A DNA stretch of 64,000 bases from assembly GCF_024297065.1 (NCBI RefSeq), contig NZ_CP101114.1:372001-436000 (forward strand). Direction: 5' to 3'. The stretch is from Bartonella harrusi. GTDB taxonomy: Bacteria; Pseudomonadota; Alphaproteobacteria; Rhizobiales; Rhizobiaceae. The position numbers and the translations under genes were made by a program. Shown here in pieces: positions 29,523-40,278 of the stretch. Below the pieces are notes generated by a model. That model made no database searches, was not told the origin of the DNA, and saw only the letters and a program-made list of their open reading frames with translations. Each line of letters opens with the position of its first letter. Position 1 is the first letter of the stretch.

Positions 29523-29972
29523 ATGCAAACAGTACTTATTGTTATCCATTTTTTGGTTGTTATTACTTTAGTTGGTGTGATCTTAATTCAGCCTTCGGAA
29601 GGCGGTGGGCTTGGTGCAAGTAGTGGTTCTGGATTGATGAAAACGCGTGGGACAAAAAATCCACTAACACGTTTGACCGCTGTTTTAGCTGGGTGTTTTT
29701 TTGCAGTGTCCATTGGACTTACTGTTGTGGGGAGCATATCAAACTCGAGTTCTGATATTCTCAAGCGTATTCCGGTTAACTCAGAACAAAATACAAATAA
29801 AGAGACTGAAGGGGGTCCCTCATCTGATGGTAAAGCTCAACCTTCTATTCTTGAACAGCTAGGGGGTGATTCAACTTCCCCTCAGGAACAGAAAAAATCT
29901 ACAGTTCCTGAAGTTGAAAATCCAGTTCCTGAAGTTCGAGAAAATCCAGTTCCAGATAACAGTGTAAAATAA
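29523..29972 (+). CDS. secG: Preprotein translocase subunit SecG
   Basis: SecG is the small third subunit of the SecYEG channel. The 149 residues hold two membrane helices (VLIVIHFLVVITLVGVILIQ and LTAVLAGCFFAVSIGLTVVG) joined by the glycine-rich GGGLGASSGSGLMKTRGTKN loop. A long Pro/Glu/Val-rich tail with repeated NPVPE units (PEVENPVPEVRENPVPD) follows and varies among species. It lies 81 bases after tpiA and ends at a clear terminator. Confidence 0.95.
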   Translation: MQTVLIVIHFLVVITLVGVILIQPSEGGGLGASSGSGLMKTRGTKNPLTRLTAVLAGCFFAVSIGLTVVGSISNSSSDILKRIPVNSEQNTNKETEGGPSSDGKAQPSILEQLGGDSTSPQEQKKSTVPEVENPVPEVRENPVPDNSVK

Positions 29973-29993
29973 TTTTACAAAAATAGGGATTTT

Positions 29994-30020
29994 AAAAAAG
30001 GTGATTTTTTCACCTTTTTT
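29994..30020 (+). terminator. Rho-independent terminator after secG
   Basis: An 11-bp stem (AAAAAAGGTGA/TCACCTTTTTT) with a 5-base T loop starts 21 bases after the secG stop. It is nearly symmetric, so it could work in either direction, but only the plus-strand gene ends here. Confidence 0.8.
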
Positions 30021-30098
30021 ATTTTATAGAAGAAAAGTTGTTTCTTTTTGCATTTTTTGCTGGAAAAATTATTATAAACTGCTTATCATCATAAGCCC

Positions 30099-31727
30099 AT
30101 GGCACGTTATGTTTTTATTACTGGTGGTGTGGTTTCCTCTCTTGGAAAAGGCATTGCAGCGGCGGCATTAGCTGCACTATTGCAGGCTCGTGGATATCGG
30201 GTACGGCTTCGCAAACTTGATCCTTATTTAAATGTTGATCCAGGGACGATGTCTCCTTATCAACATGGTGAGGTTTTTGTAACCGATGATGGTGCAGAGA
30301 CGGATCTTGATCTTGGTCATTATGAGCGTTTTACTGGGTGTTCTGCGAATAGCCAAGACAATATTACGACAGGGCGTATTTATCAAAATATCATTGAACG
30401 AGAACGACGTGGTGATTATTTGGGGGCAACAGTCCAAGTAATTCCTCATGTTACCGATGAAATTAAAAAGTTCATTACTACCGGACATGAAGAATTTGAT
30501 TTTGTGTTGTGTGAAATAGGTGGAACGGTTGGTGATATTGAAGCTATGCCTTTTCTAGAAGCGATTCGTCAGCTTCATAATGAATTACCAAGACAAAATG
30601 TTGTTTATGTACATCTGACATTAATGCCTTATATTCCTTCGGCGGGTGAATTAAAAACCAAACCAACACAACATTCCGTTAAAGAGTTGCAAGCAATTGG
30701 GATTGTGCCCAATATTTTGTTGGTGCGTGCAGATCGACCTATTCCGGAAACAGAGCGGAGCAAATTATCACTTTTTTGTAATGTTCACTCAAATGCAGTG
30801 ATTCAGGCATTGGATATGCCAACGATTTATGATGTTCCTATAGCATATCACAAAGAGGGGTTAGATTCAGCCGTTCTTTCCGCTTTTGGAATGCATGCGA
30901 CTCCTAAACCACAAATGAACCATTGGGAAGATATTACACATCGAATTCACCATCCTGAAGGAGAAGTGGTCATTGCTGTTGTTGGAAAATATACCGGATT
31001 GAAGGATGCTTATAAATCTCTCACCGAGGCTATTGCCCATGGTGGTTTAGCCAATAGAGTGAAGGTTAATATTGAATGGATTGATGCAGAGCTTTTTGAA
31101 AAAGAGGATCCGGCATCGACTTTACAAAAAGTTCATGGAATTTTGGTGCCTGGTGCTTTTGGAGCACGTGGTGCAGAAGGTAAAATTCGAGCAATTCAAT
31201 TTGCACGGGAACGTAAAGTTCCATTTTTAGGTATTTGTTTTGGAATGCAATTGGCTTGTATAGAGGTTGCACGTAATATTGCTCAAATTGAAAATGCGTC
31301 ATCAAGTGAATTTTGCGAAACCAACAATCCGATTGTAGGTTTGATGAGAGAATGGCTCAAAGGGGATATTCTTGAGAAACGGACACAATGTAGTAATCTT
31401 GGTGGGTCGATGCGTCTTGGAGCTTTTCCCGCTGAATTAAAAGAAAATAGCCATATTGCCAAGATTTATGGGACAACAAGGATTAGTGAGCGACATCGTC
31501 ATCGTTATGAGGTCAATATCGATTATAAAGACAAGCTAGAACAGTGTGGTTTAATTTTTTCTGGTATGTCACCCGATGGTATTTTACCAGAATCAATAGA
31601 ATACGCAGATCATCCATGGTTTATTGGTGTTCAATATCATCCAGAGTTGAAATCACGTCCCTTTGAGCCACATCCACTTTTTTCTTCTTTTATTGAAGCC
31701 ACTATAGAACAAAGTCGATTGGTTTAG
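30099..31727 (+). CDS. pyrG: CTP synthase
   Basis: PyrG makes CTP from UTP, ATP and glutamine. The 542 residues comprise a synthetase domain ([20 protein letters not shown] at the start; [18 protein letters not shown]) and a class I glutamine amidotransferase domain from about residue 295. The latter has the nucleophile cysteine in [14 protein letters not shown] and the His-Glu pair in [12 protein letters not shown]. It follows the secG terminator and so should have its own promoter. Confidence 0.97.
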   Translation: MARYVFITGGVVSSLGKGIAAAALAALLQARGYRVRLRKLDPYLNVDPGTMSPYQHGEVFVTDDGAETDLDLGHYERFTGCSANSQDNITTGRIYQNIIERERRGDYLGATVQVIPHVTDEIKKFITTGHEEFDFVLCEIGGTVGDIEAMPFLEAIRQLHNELPRQNVVYVHLTLMPYIPSAGELKTKPTQHSVKELQAIGIVPNILLVRADRPIPETERSKLSLFCNVHSNAVIQALDMPTIYDVPIAYHKEGLDSAVLSAFGMHATPKPQMNHWEDITHRIHHPEGEVVIAVVGKYTGLKDAYKSLTEAIAHGGLANRVKVNIEWIDAELFEKEDPASTLQKVHGILVPGAFGARGAEGKIRAIQFARERKVPFLGICFGMQLACIEVARNIAQIENASSSEFCETNNPIVGLMREWLKGDILEKRTQCSNLGGSMRLGAFPAELKENSHIAKIYGTTRISERHRHRYEVNIDYKDKLEQCGLIFSGMSPDGILPESIEYADHPWFIGVQYHPELKSRPFEPHPLFSSFIEATIEQSRLV

Positions 31728-31762
31728 CTCATAAATCAGTTTTTTGCTTTTTGAGGGATAAA

Positions 31763-32599
31763 ATGTCTGAACCAAACACCATTGTACAAGTTGGGAATGT
31801 TGTATTTTCAAATGACGCTCCTTTTTCATTAATTGCCGGACCATGTCAGATAGAAAGTCGAGAGCATGCTTTTGAAATGGCAGGCCGAATTAAGACGATT
31901 ACAGATCAAGTTGGCATTGGGTTTGTTTATAAATCAAGTTACGATAAAGCCAACAGGACATCCTTAGGGGCAGCACGTGGTATTGGTCTTGAAAAAGCAA
32001 TGACGATTTTTTCTGATTTGAAAAAGGAGTTTGGTTGTCCGGTATTGACTGATGTACATACAGAAGAGCAATGCACGGTTGTTGCTTCCACGGTAGATAT
32101 TTTGCAAATTCCTGCTTTTTTATGCCGTCAAACAGATCTTTTGATAGCGGCTGCCAAAACGGGACGTGTTATCAATATTAAGAAAGGTCAGTTTTTAGCT
32201 CCGTGGGATATGGAAAATGTTTTAAAAAAAGTCATAAAAAGCAGGAATTCAAATGTTATGCTTTGTGAACGAGGCACTTCATTTGGTTATAACCGGCTTA
32301 TTTCTGATATGCGTTCATTGCCTATTTTACGTTCATTTGGTGCTCCTGTTATTTTTGATGCAACGCATTCTGTTCAGGAACCCGGTGGTCAAGGCAATTC
32401 ATCTGGTGGACAGCGTCAATTTGTTGAAGTTTTGGCTCGTGCAGCTGTTTCTGTTGGGGTGGCAGGTATTTTTTTAGAAACGCATCAAGATCCAGATAAT
32501 GCACCTTCTGATGGACCTAATATGATTAAAATTGATCATTTACAAAGACTTCTTGAGACTTTAGTGGAATTTGATTATCTGTCGAAGAAAATGAATTGA
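31763..32599 (+). CDS. kdsA: 3-deoxy-8-phosphooctulonate synthase
   Basis: KdsA condenses phosphoenolpyruvate with arabinose-5-phosphate to KDO-8-phosphate, needed for the lipopolysaccharide inner core. The 278-residue TIM-barrel protein has SLIAGPCQIESREHAFEMA near the start, VYKSSYDKANRTS, and the late block FDATHSVQEPGG. The ATG at 31763 follows GAGGG by 6 bases; an upstream TTG in frame is unlikely. It lies between pyrG and eno on the same strand. Confidence 0.96.
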   Translation: MSEPNTIVQVGNVVFSNDAPFSLIAGPCQIESREHAFEMAGRIKTITDQVGIGFVYKSSYDKANRTSLGAARGIGLEKAMTIFSDLKKEFGCPVLTDVHTEEQCTVVASTVDILQIPAFLCRQTDLLIAAAKTGRVINIKKGQFLAPWDMENVLKKVIKSRNSNVMLCERGTSFGYNRLISDMRSLPILRSFGAPVIFDATHSVQEPGGQGNSSGGQRQFVEVLARAAVSVGVAGIFLETHQDPDNAPSDGPNMIKIDHLQRLLETLVEFDYLSKKMN

Positions 32600-32632
32600 A
32601 CAGAGACGATATTTGATCATTATGACGTTTAA

Positions 32633-33940
<1,308 letters not shown>

Positions 33941-34031
33941 TGAGTTTAAGATTTTAAATTGTGATCTCATTGCGATTATAATATTCATTTAACAGTCAGA
34001 TATATATGCAACGATTTTATAGGTGCTAAAG

Positions 34032-34439
34032 ATGAGAGGTATAATTATCAATCAAGAACAAGGGGTTTATCTTATCTCTGGTGATGATTGTAAGCGTTAT
34101 CAGTTTGCAACTTTGGATTGGTTAGGAAAAAATCCACCTAAGTTAGGTGATGCCGTTGATTTTGTGTGTGAAGAAGGCAATGCTAAATCTGTTTTCCCAT
34201 TGTTGCAACAAGATTCAGATCCTACAAGACCGATGCTTACACTCATTTGTTGGTTTACGGGTATATTTGGTGTTCATCGCTTTATGATTGGTAAAGTTTG
34301 GACTGGTGCTTTAATGCTTATTCTATCTCTATCCATTGTCGGATTGATAATTACAGGGATTTGGGCCATTGTTGATTTTATAATCATTACGGCTGGAAAA
34401 TTTAGAGACAAAGATGGGAGACAAATTACACGTTGGTAG
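34032..34439 (+). CDS. TM2-domain membrane protein (intact copy of a tandem family)
   Basis: The 135-residue protein has a soluble N-terminal half (VYLISGDDCKRYQFATLDWL, then GDAVDFVCEEGNAKSVF) and a C-terminal TM2 domain: LTLICWFTGIFGVHRFMIGK, then a second helix, LMLILSLSIVGLIITGIWAI, and VDFIIITAGKF. TM2 proteins are widespread small membrane proteins of unknown role. AGGTG lies just before the ATG at 34032. Two decayed copies of the same gene follow in tandem, so this is the surviving member. Confidence 0.85.
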   Translation: MRGIIINQEQGVYLISGDDCKRYQFATLDWLGKNPPKLGDAVDFVCEEGNAKSVFPLLQQDSDPTRPMLTLICWFTGIFGVHRFMIGKVWTGALMLILSLSIVGLIITGIWAIVDFIIITAGKFRDKDGRQITRW

Positions 34440-34570
34440 AAGCTATGTGAGTACTGATTATATGCACGCAGTAAGGTTAATCGGCATATCATCCTATCAA
34501 GTTAGACAATGATCTCTCTATGCGAAACATATGGGAAAGAGCTTTATAGGTAATCAAGGAAAAAAGGTCG

Positions 34571-34966
34571 ATGATTGGTTGAGATCAAGAGGTCTATCTT
34601 GACTCCGAGGATGATGGTAAGGGCTATCAATTTTTGAGTAAGGATTGATTAGGGAAAAAGCGCCGAATATAGGGGATGATATTGATTTTGTGCAGTGAAG
34701 GAGACAGTATTAAATCTTTTTTCCCTCTTTCGATTCAAAAAAATCAGAACAATCAAGGTTGGCTTTGGCACTTATTTGTTTTTGTTGTGTATTTGAGATT
34801 TACCACTTTATGGCAAATAAATTGGAAAATGGCCTTATAATGTTTTTTCTAAGCGTAAACAATTATAGGAACAATTATAACTATACTTTGGGCGTTTATT
34901 GATTTTATAGTTATTTTATCTGGATATTTTAGAGACGCAAATAATAATAAAATTACAACGTGGTAG
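34571..34966 (+). pseudogene. Decayed TM2-domain gene, second tandem copy
   Basis: It aligns with the intact TM2 gene from its start region to its last codons: the end, GYFRDANNNKITTW then TAG, parallels GKFRDKDGRQITRW. The middle keeps pieces such as a GDDIDFVQ-like block and VYLRFTTLWQINWKMAL (from the HRFMIGKVWTGAL region). Stops occur early (codon 4 of the aligned start) and the frame shifts several times. It is dead. Confidence 0.75.
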
Positions 34967-35302
34967 AGGTCTGTCGTATAAAGTATCAATAATATGCGTT
35001 GCCATTTACTTTTATAGAGTAAATCTGTTGATTGTGTAATATGAAAATTGTTATTTTATATATTGATAAAATTATGTATATTTGAATAAAAAATGTATTG
35101 TTCTTCATAAAAGCAATGAAATTATAATTAAGATCAGGTTATCTTATACTTTGTAGAAGTGGTAATTTTTTAACGGTTTTAATTATATTTGTCATACGGG
35201 ATACGGATTGTATCGAGGGAATAGAGTTTATCAATTATCATCAAGTTAGAAAAAGAGCTTTTTTATAAATAACTATGAGCAACAATTTTATAGGTGGTGA
35301 AG

Positions 35303-35740
35303 ATGAAAGGTGAAAATATTATTCAGAATAAAAGAAGTTAACTTATGTCTGATGATGATAAACGTTATCACTTTTAAAGTGAGGATCGGTTAGGAAACAA
35401 ACGCCAAATATTGGTGATACCGTTGATTTTATGTGTGAAGGTGATACCATTAAATCTACTCTTCCTCTCTCGGTTGGCAGCTAGTCACAACTATCAGGAA
35501 CAGTGCGAGCAGTGCTTTCTGTGGGAGGGATTAGGTATTTGCCGTTTTATGGTTGGCAAAACAGGGACAGGAATCGCGATGTTTATTCTAAATGTGATAA
35601 TTATAGGAGCGGTTATAGAGGTTATAGAATTGCACATTAGTAAAAGCTTTGTATACAAGGTGATAGCATTTATTTTTTTTGTAGATAATGTAGTACAACA
35701 AAGTTTATCGGGTATGGATTTGGTAATGGGATATTAATTA
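35303..35740 (+). pseudogene. Decayed TM2-domain gene, third tandem copy
   Basis: The upstream text (AATTTTATAGGTGGTGAAG) matches that before the intact gene. The reading begins MKGENIIQNKRS then stops. Later pieces include GDTVDFMCEGDTIKSTLPLS and FMVGKTGTGIAMFILNVIII, which correspond to the intact gene's GDAVDFVCEEG and FMIGKVWTGALMLIL. The 3' part is replaced by unrelated text, so the right boundary is uncertain. Several stops and frameshifts. Confidence 0.7.
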
Positions 35741-35811
35741 AAATTATATAGAGTTGAGCGAAATATATAAGAGAATTGTGCTATAAAGTGCTATAAAGAC
35801 AGTGCTATTTT

Positions 35812-36141
35812 ATGTGGACAAAGCAAAAACGCAGATCGGTAAAAGTGCGCTTTGTACTCCCATTGATGACTATGGGGGTTTTGAGCTATTTCAGTTATCA
35901 TATTTATCATGGTGAGTATGGGTTGTATTCACGAAGTGAAGTTAATAAACAGATTATCGAATTAGAAGAGGAACTTCATAGAGTAAAATCTAAGCGGATG
36001 TTTATTGAAAAGCGTATTTCTCTTTTACGCAACGGGCATATCGAAAGAGATATGTTGGATGAGTATATCCGGAAGAATTTAAATTTTTCCAAGCCGAATG
36101 AATTAACAATACTTATCCCCTTCAATGATACGAAAAGTTAA
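35812..36141 (+). CDS. ftsB: Septum formation initiator, FtsB/DivIC family
   Basis: The 109-residue bitopic protein has one membrane segment (about residues 12-28, VRFVLPLMTMGVLSYFSYHI) followed by a coiled coil (NKQIIELEEELHRVKSKRMF, then EKRISLLRNGHIERDMLDEY), as in FtsB. These proteins link FtsQ and FtsL in the divisome. It lies between eno and pdhA, its usual place in Rhizobiales. No clear Shine-Dalgarno site is seen before the ATG. Confidence 0.82.
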   Translation: MWTKQKRRSVKVRFVLPLMTMGVLSYFSYHIYHGEYGLYSRSEVNKQIIELEEELHRVKSKRMFIEKRISLLRNGHIERDMLDEYIRKNLNFSKPNELTILIPFNDTKS

Positions 36142-36268
36142 TGAGACTCGCTTCAATTCAAGAAATATTTTAACACAATCACTTGTGATATTCTCTAAGC
36201 TTATTGATAGTGCTTGTAACTTTTGTTCGTAAAGGTTATTCCTAGATAATTACAAAAGGGAGTTTAAT

Positions 36269-37309
36269 ATGGCAGAAAGGTCTAAAAAAGGTTCTGCGTC
36301 GGTGGTGCATAATGCATTATCAAACACCACCAAGAAAGCGCCATTAGCTATTTTTACAAAAGAAGAAGAGATTGATGCTTATCGTAAGATGCTTTTAATT
36401 CGCCGTTTTGAAGAAAAAGCAGGCCAACTTTATGGTATGGGGCTGATTGGTGGTTTTTGTCATCTCTATATTGGACAGGAAGCTATTGTTACTGGAACGC
36501 TGAAGGCAGCAAAAGAAGGTGATCAGGTTATCACCTCTTACCGTGATCATGGGCATATGTTGGCGGTTGGTATGAGCCCGCGTGGTGTTATGGCCGAACT
36601 AACGGGGCGTCAAGGCGGGTTTTCCAAAGGGAAAGGGGGGTCAATGCATATGTTTTCTAAAGAAAAGAATTTTTATGGTGGGCACGGTATTGTTGGTGCG
36701 CAAGTTCCGATTGGTTCTGGTTTAGCATTTTCGAATCAATATCTTGGTAAAGATAATGTAACATTGGTGTATTTTGGTGATGGCGCTGCTAACCAAGGGC
36801 AGGTTTACGAAAGTTTTAATATGGCTTCTCTGTGGAAGCTTCCTGTTATTTATATTATTGAAAACAATCAATATGCGATGGGAACATCTGTTGCGCGTGC
36901 TTCGGCGGAGACGGATTTTTCTCGTCGTGGTCTTTCTTTTGAAATTCCAGGTATTGTTGTTGATGGTATGGATGTTCGTGCAGTAAAAGGAGCTGCTGAT
37001 GAAGCAATTTCTTGGACGCGTTCCGGTAAAGGGCCGTTCATTCTTGATATGCAGACTTACCGCTATCGTGGTCACTCGATGTCTGATCCAGCGAAATATC
37101 GCTCCAAGGAAGAGGTTCAGAAAGTAAAAGAAGAGCACGATCCAATTGATCAGGTGAAGACGCGGATCCTGGAAAAAGGTTGGGCGAGTGAAGACGATTT
37201 AAAATCTGTTGATAAAGAAGTCCGTGCGATTGTTGCAGATGCAGCAGATTTTGCGCAAAAGGATCAAGAGCCAGATGTCTCTGAGCTCTATACTGATATT
37301 CTAGTTTAA
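36269..37309 (+). CDS. pdhA: Pyruvate dehydrogenase E1 component, alpha subunit
   Basis: This thiamine-diphosphate subunit (346 residues) decarboxylates pyruvate with PdhB. The TPP motif starts with [19 protein letters not shown] and ends with NN in [29 protein letters not shown] and [12 protein letters not shown] (phosphorylation-loop region in the eukaryotic enzymes) are also present. AAAGGGAG lies before the ATG. It opens the operon pdhA-pdhB-pdhC, with lpdA and lipA following. Confidence 0.97.
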   Translation: MAERSKKGSASVVHNALSNTTKKAPLAIFTKEEEIDAYRKMLLIRRFEEKAGQLYGMGLIGGFCHLYIGQEAIVTGTLKAAKEGDQVITSYRDHGHMLAVGMSPRGVMAELTGRQGGFSKGKGGSMHMFSKEKNFYGGHGIVGAQVPIGSGLAFSNQYLGKDNVTLVYFGDGAANQGQVYESFNMASLWKLPVIYIIENNQYAMGTSVARASAETDFSRRGLSFEIPGIVVDGMDVRAVKGAADEAISWTRSGKGPFILDMQTYRYRGHSMSDPAKYRSKEEVQKVKEEHDPIDQVKTRILEKGWASEDDLKSVDKEVRAIVADAADFAQKDQEPDVSELYTDILV

Positions 37310-37325
37310 TGCGAGGGAAGCGAGT

Positions 37326-38702
37326 ATGTCTATTAATATTTTGATGCCTGCGCTTTCTCCAACGATGGAAGAAGGTAAGTTATCTAAATGGCTCAAGAAA
37401 GAAGGTGATAAAGTTAGTTCTGGTGATGTGATTGCCGAAATTGAGACTGATAAAGCAATGATGGAAATAGAAGCTGTTGATGAAGGCACGCTTGGTAAAA
37501 TTTATGTTCGTGAGGGTTCTGAAGGTGTCAAGATTAATACTGTTATTGCTGTATTGTTAGAAGAAGGTGAAAGTGTTGAGGATCTTTCACAGACTGACAG
37601 TTCTTTGAATTTGCATCAAAAAAAATCCAAACAAGAATCTCCGTCTCTTCCACCGGCGGTCCCTGCGTCTTCTGCTTTTGAAACGCGTTCTGATTTAGAT
37701 ATTCCAGCGGGGACATCAATGGTTACCATGACAGTACGTGAAGCGCTTAATCAGGCTATGGCTGAAGAAATGCGGCGTGATGAGCTGGTTTTCTTATTAG
37801 GTGAAGAAGTTGCACAATATCAAGGCGCTTATAAAGTAAGCCAAGGTTTATTGGAAGAATTTGGAGAACGTCGCGTTATTGATACACCAATTACAGAGCA
37901 TGGCTTTGCAGGGTTAGCTGTTGGTGCTGCTTTTGGAGGGTTGCGTCCTATTGTCGAGTTTATGACATTTAATTTTGCTATGCAGGCAATTGATCAGATT
38001 ATCAATTCTGCGGCGAAAACCCGTTATATGTCTGGTGGACAAATGACTGCTCCGATGGTTTTTCGTGGGCCAAATGGTGCTGCTGCGCGTGTTGGTGCTC
38101 AGCATTCTCAGTGCTATGCGGCATGGTATGGTCATATACCAGGTCTTAAGGTTGTCATGCCTTATAGTGCGGTGGATGCAAAAGGTTTGCTAAAGGCTGC
38201 TATTCGTGATGACAATCCTGTTATTTTCCTTGAAAACGAGATTTTGTATGGTCATCAATTTGATGTTCCTCAAATAGATGATTTTGTTTTACCTATTGGT
38301 AAGGCGCGTATTCATAAATCTGGACAAGATGTTACAATTGTTGCATGTGGGATTGGAATGCATTATGCCGTTCAAGCATTGCCAGAAATTGAAAAGCTTG
38401 GTATCGATGTTGAATTGATTGATTTACGGACCATTCGTCCAATGGATCTTACAACGATTGTCTCTTCAGTTAAAAAAACAGGTCGTTTGGTAACAATTGA
38501 AGAGGGGTATCCTCAGTCATCTGTTGGAACTGAAATAGCAACACGTGTTATGCAACAAGCTTTTGACTATCTTGATGCGCCAGTTGCGACAATTTCTGGT
38601 AAAGATGTTCCAATGCCTTATGCCGCCAATCTTGAAAAGTTGGCTTTGCCTGACATTGCTGAAATTGTTGAAGCCGTTAAGGCTGTGACTTATAGAGCGT
38701 AA
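37326..38702 (+). CDS. pdhB: Pyruvate dehydrogenase E1 component, beta subunit, with N-terminal lipoyl domain
   Basis: The 458-residue subunit has an extra lipoyl domain at residues 1-80 (modified lysine probably Lys43 in [13 protein letters not shown]), a Ser/Pro/Lys-rich linker (about 85-130), then the usual transketolase-like E1-beta ([20 protein letters not shown] onward, including [20 protein letters not shown]). The lipoyl fusion is typical of alphaproteobacterial PdhB. It begins 16 bases after pdhA and is followed 14 bases later by pdhC. Confidence 0.96.
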   Translation: MSINILMPALSPTMEEGKLSKWLKKEGDKVSSGDVIAEIETDKAMMEIEAVDEGTLGKIYVREGSEGVKINTVIAVLLEEGESVEDLSQTDSSLNLHQKKSKQESPSLPPAVPASSAFETRSDLDIPAGTSMVTMTVREALNQAMAEEMRRDELVFLLGEEVAQYQGAYKVSQGLLEEFGERRVIDTPITEHGFAGLAVGAAFGGLRPIVEFMTFNFAMQAIDQIINSAAKTRYMSGGQMTAPMVFRGPNGAAARVGAQHSQCYAAWYGHIPGLKVVMPYSAVDAKGLLKAAIRDDNPVIFLENEILYGHQFDVPQIDDFVLPIGKARIHKSGQDVTIVACGIGMHYAVQALPEIEKLGIDVELIDLRTIRPMDLTTIVSSVKKTGRLVTIEEGYPQSSVGTEIATRVMQQAFDYLDAPVATISGKDVPMPYAANLEKLALPDIAEIVEAVKAVTYRA

Positions 38703-38716
38703 CGGAGGAAAGCACG

Positions 38717-40045
38717 ATGCCTATTAAAATTACAATGCCCGCGCTTTCGCCAACAATGGAAGAAGGGAATTTGGCAAAATGGAATGTTAAGGTAGGGGAT
38801 AAAGTTTCTGCTGGTGATGTTATTGCTGAAATTGAAACGGATAAGGCAACAATGGAAGTAGAAGCTATTGATGAGGGAACGGTTGCTAAGATCGTTGTTC
38901 CTGCTGGCACGCAGGGCGTTAAAGTGAATAGTTTAATTGTTGTTTTAGCAGAAGAGGGCGAAGACTTAGCTGAAGCAGCAAAGGTTGCACAAGAAACGCC
39001 TTCCTCTTTTGCGGTTAAAGAGACGAAGGAAATAAAACAGACAGATTCGACGACAGCACAAACATCTCATATATCATCAGTTCAGCAAGGCGTACAGCGA
39101 GATAAAAAGGATATGCGTCTTTTTTCTTCTCCTTTAGCGCGGCGATTGGCAGCTCAGCATGATCTCGATTTATCTCTTATTTCTGGAAGTGGTCCCCATG
39201 GGCGTATTATCAAGCGTGATGTAGAACAAGCCATGAAAAGTGGGACTGTTGAAGATGCTGTTTCATCACAAATAAGGCCGTTGATAGCTTCTGGTGCATC
39301 TGACGGACAGATATTGAAGCTATTCAAAGAGGATGAATATACATTTACTCCCCATAATAATATGCGTAAAACGATTGCTAAGCGTTTGGTTGAATCAAAG
39401 CAGACAGTACCACATTTCTATGTAACGCTCGATTGTGAACTCGATGCTTTATTGGAACTTCGCACGCAATTGAATGCTGCCGCGCCCATGATTAAAACGC
39501 AAGAAGGGGCTAAGCCCGCTTACAAGCTTTCTGTTAACGATATGATTATTAGAGCTGTGGCACTTTCTTTGAAAGCGGTTCCCGATGCGAATGTATCTTG
39601 GCTTGAAGATGGAATACTTCATCACAAACATTGCGATGTTGGAGTGGCTGTTTCTGTTCCAGATGGGTTAATTACCCCTATTGTTCGCCACGCAGAGGAA
39701 AAATCTCTGTCAATTATCTCTCATGAGATGAAGGATTTTGTCAAGCGGGTACGGGAACGTAAGTTAAAAATGGAAGAATACCAGGGGGGAACAACAGCTG
39801 TCTCAAATATGGGAATGTATGGTGTGAAAAGCTTTTCTGCTATTCTTAACCCCCCACATGCGACGATTTTTGCGATTGGCGCAGGGGAGCAACGTGCTGT
39901 TGTTAAAAATGGTGTATTAGGGATTGCGACAGTCATGTCAGTTACACTTTCTGTGGATCATCGTGCGGTTGATGGTGCTCTAGCAGCAGAGCTTGTGCAG
40001 GCTTTTAAAAAGTTGATTGAAAATCCATTAGCAATGCTTATTTGA
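38717..40045 (+). CDS. pdhC: Dihydrolipoamide acetyltransferase (E2) of pyruvate dehydrogenase
   Basis: E2 passes the acetyl group to CoA and forms the core of the complex. Its 442 residues contain a single lipoyl domain (Lys43 in IETDKATMEVEAI), a linker, a peripheral-subunit-binding domain (SSPLARRLAAQHDLDLSLIS, GPHGRIIKRDVEQAM) and the catalytic domain. The latter has NMRKTIAKRLVESKQTVPHF and the active-site SVDHRAVDGALAAEL near the C-terminus. CGGAGG precedes the ATG. The gene is often called aceF. Confidence 0.96.
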   Translation: MPIKITMPALSPTMEEGNLAKWNVKVGDKVSAGDVIAEIETDKATMEVEAIDEGTVAKIVVPAGTQGVKVNSLIVVLAEEGEDLAEAAKVAQETPSSFAVKETKEIKQTDSTTAQTSHISSVQQGVQRDKKDMRLFSSPLARRLAAQHDLDLSLISGSGPHGRIIKRDVEQAMKSGTVEDAVSSQIRPLIASGASDGQILKLFKEDEYTFTPHNNMRKTIAKRLVESKQTVPHFYVTLDCELDALLELRTQLNAAAPMIKTQEGAKPAYKLSVNDMIIRAVALSLKAVPDANVSWLEDGILHHKHCDVGVAVSVPDGLITPIVRHAEEKSLSIISHEMKDFVKRVRERKLKMEEYQGGTTAVSNMGMYGVKSFSAILNPPHATIFAIGAGEQRAVVKNGVLGIATVMSVTLSVDHRAVDGALAAELVQAFKKLIENPLAMLI

Positions 40046-40278
40046 GTTGTTTAAAAGTGCTTCACGTAAATTTATGTATAAGTATGGTATGTTGATAGAG
40101 TGGAAGTGAATTTAAAGAGTTTGAAGAGCAATGTTGTTACATTTTTTAAGTGGGCGAAGGTATTTTATGGGAAGTTTTCAAATGAAAGATACAAGAAACC
40201 TTTGTCATATTGTTTTTTGGTTTTAAACGCAAAAAGTGCCTCTCTGTTTTTTGTATATCCATGGAAGGGATTACGGTG

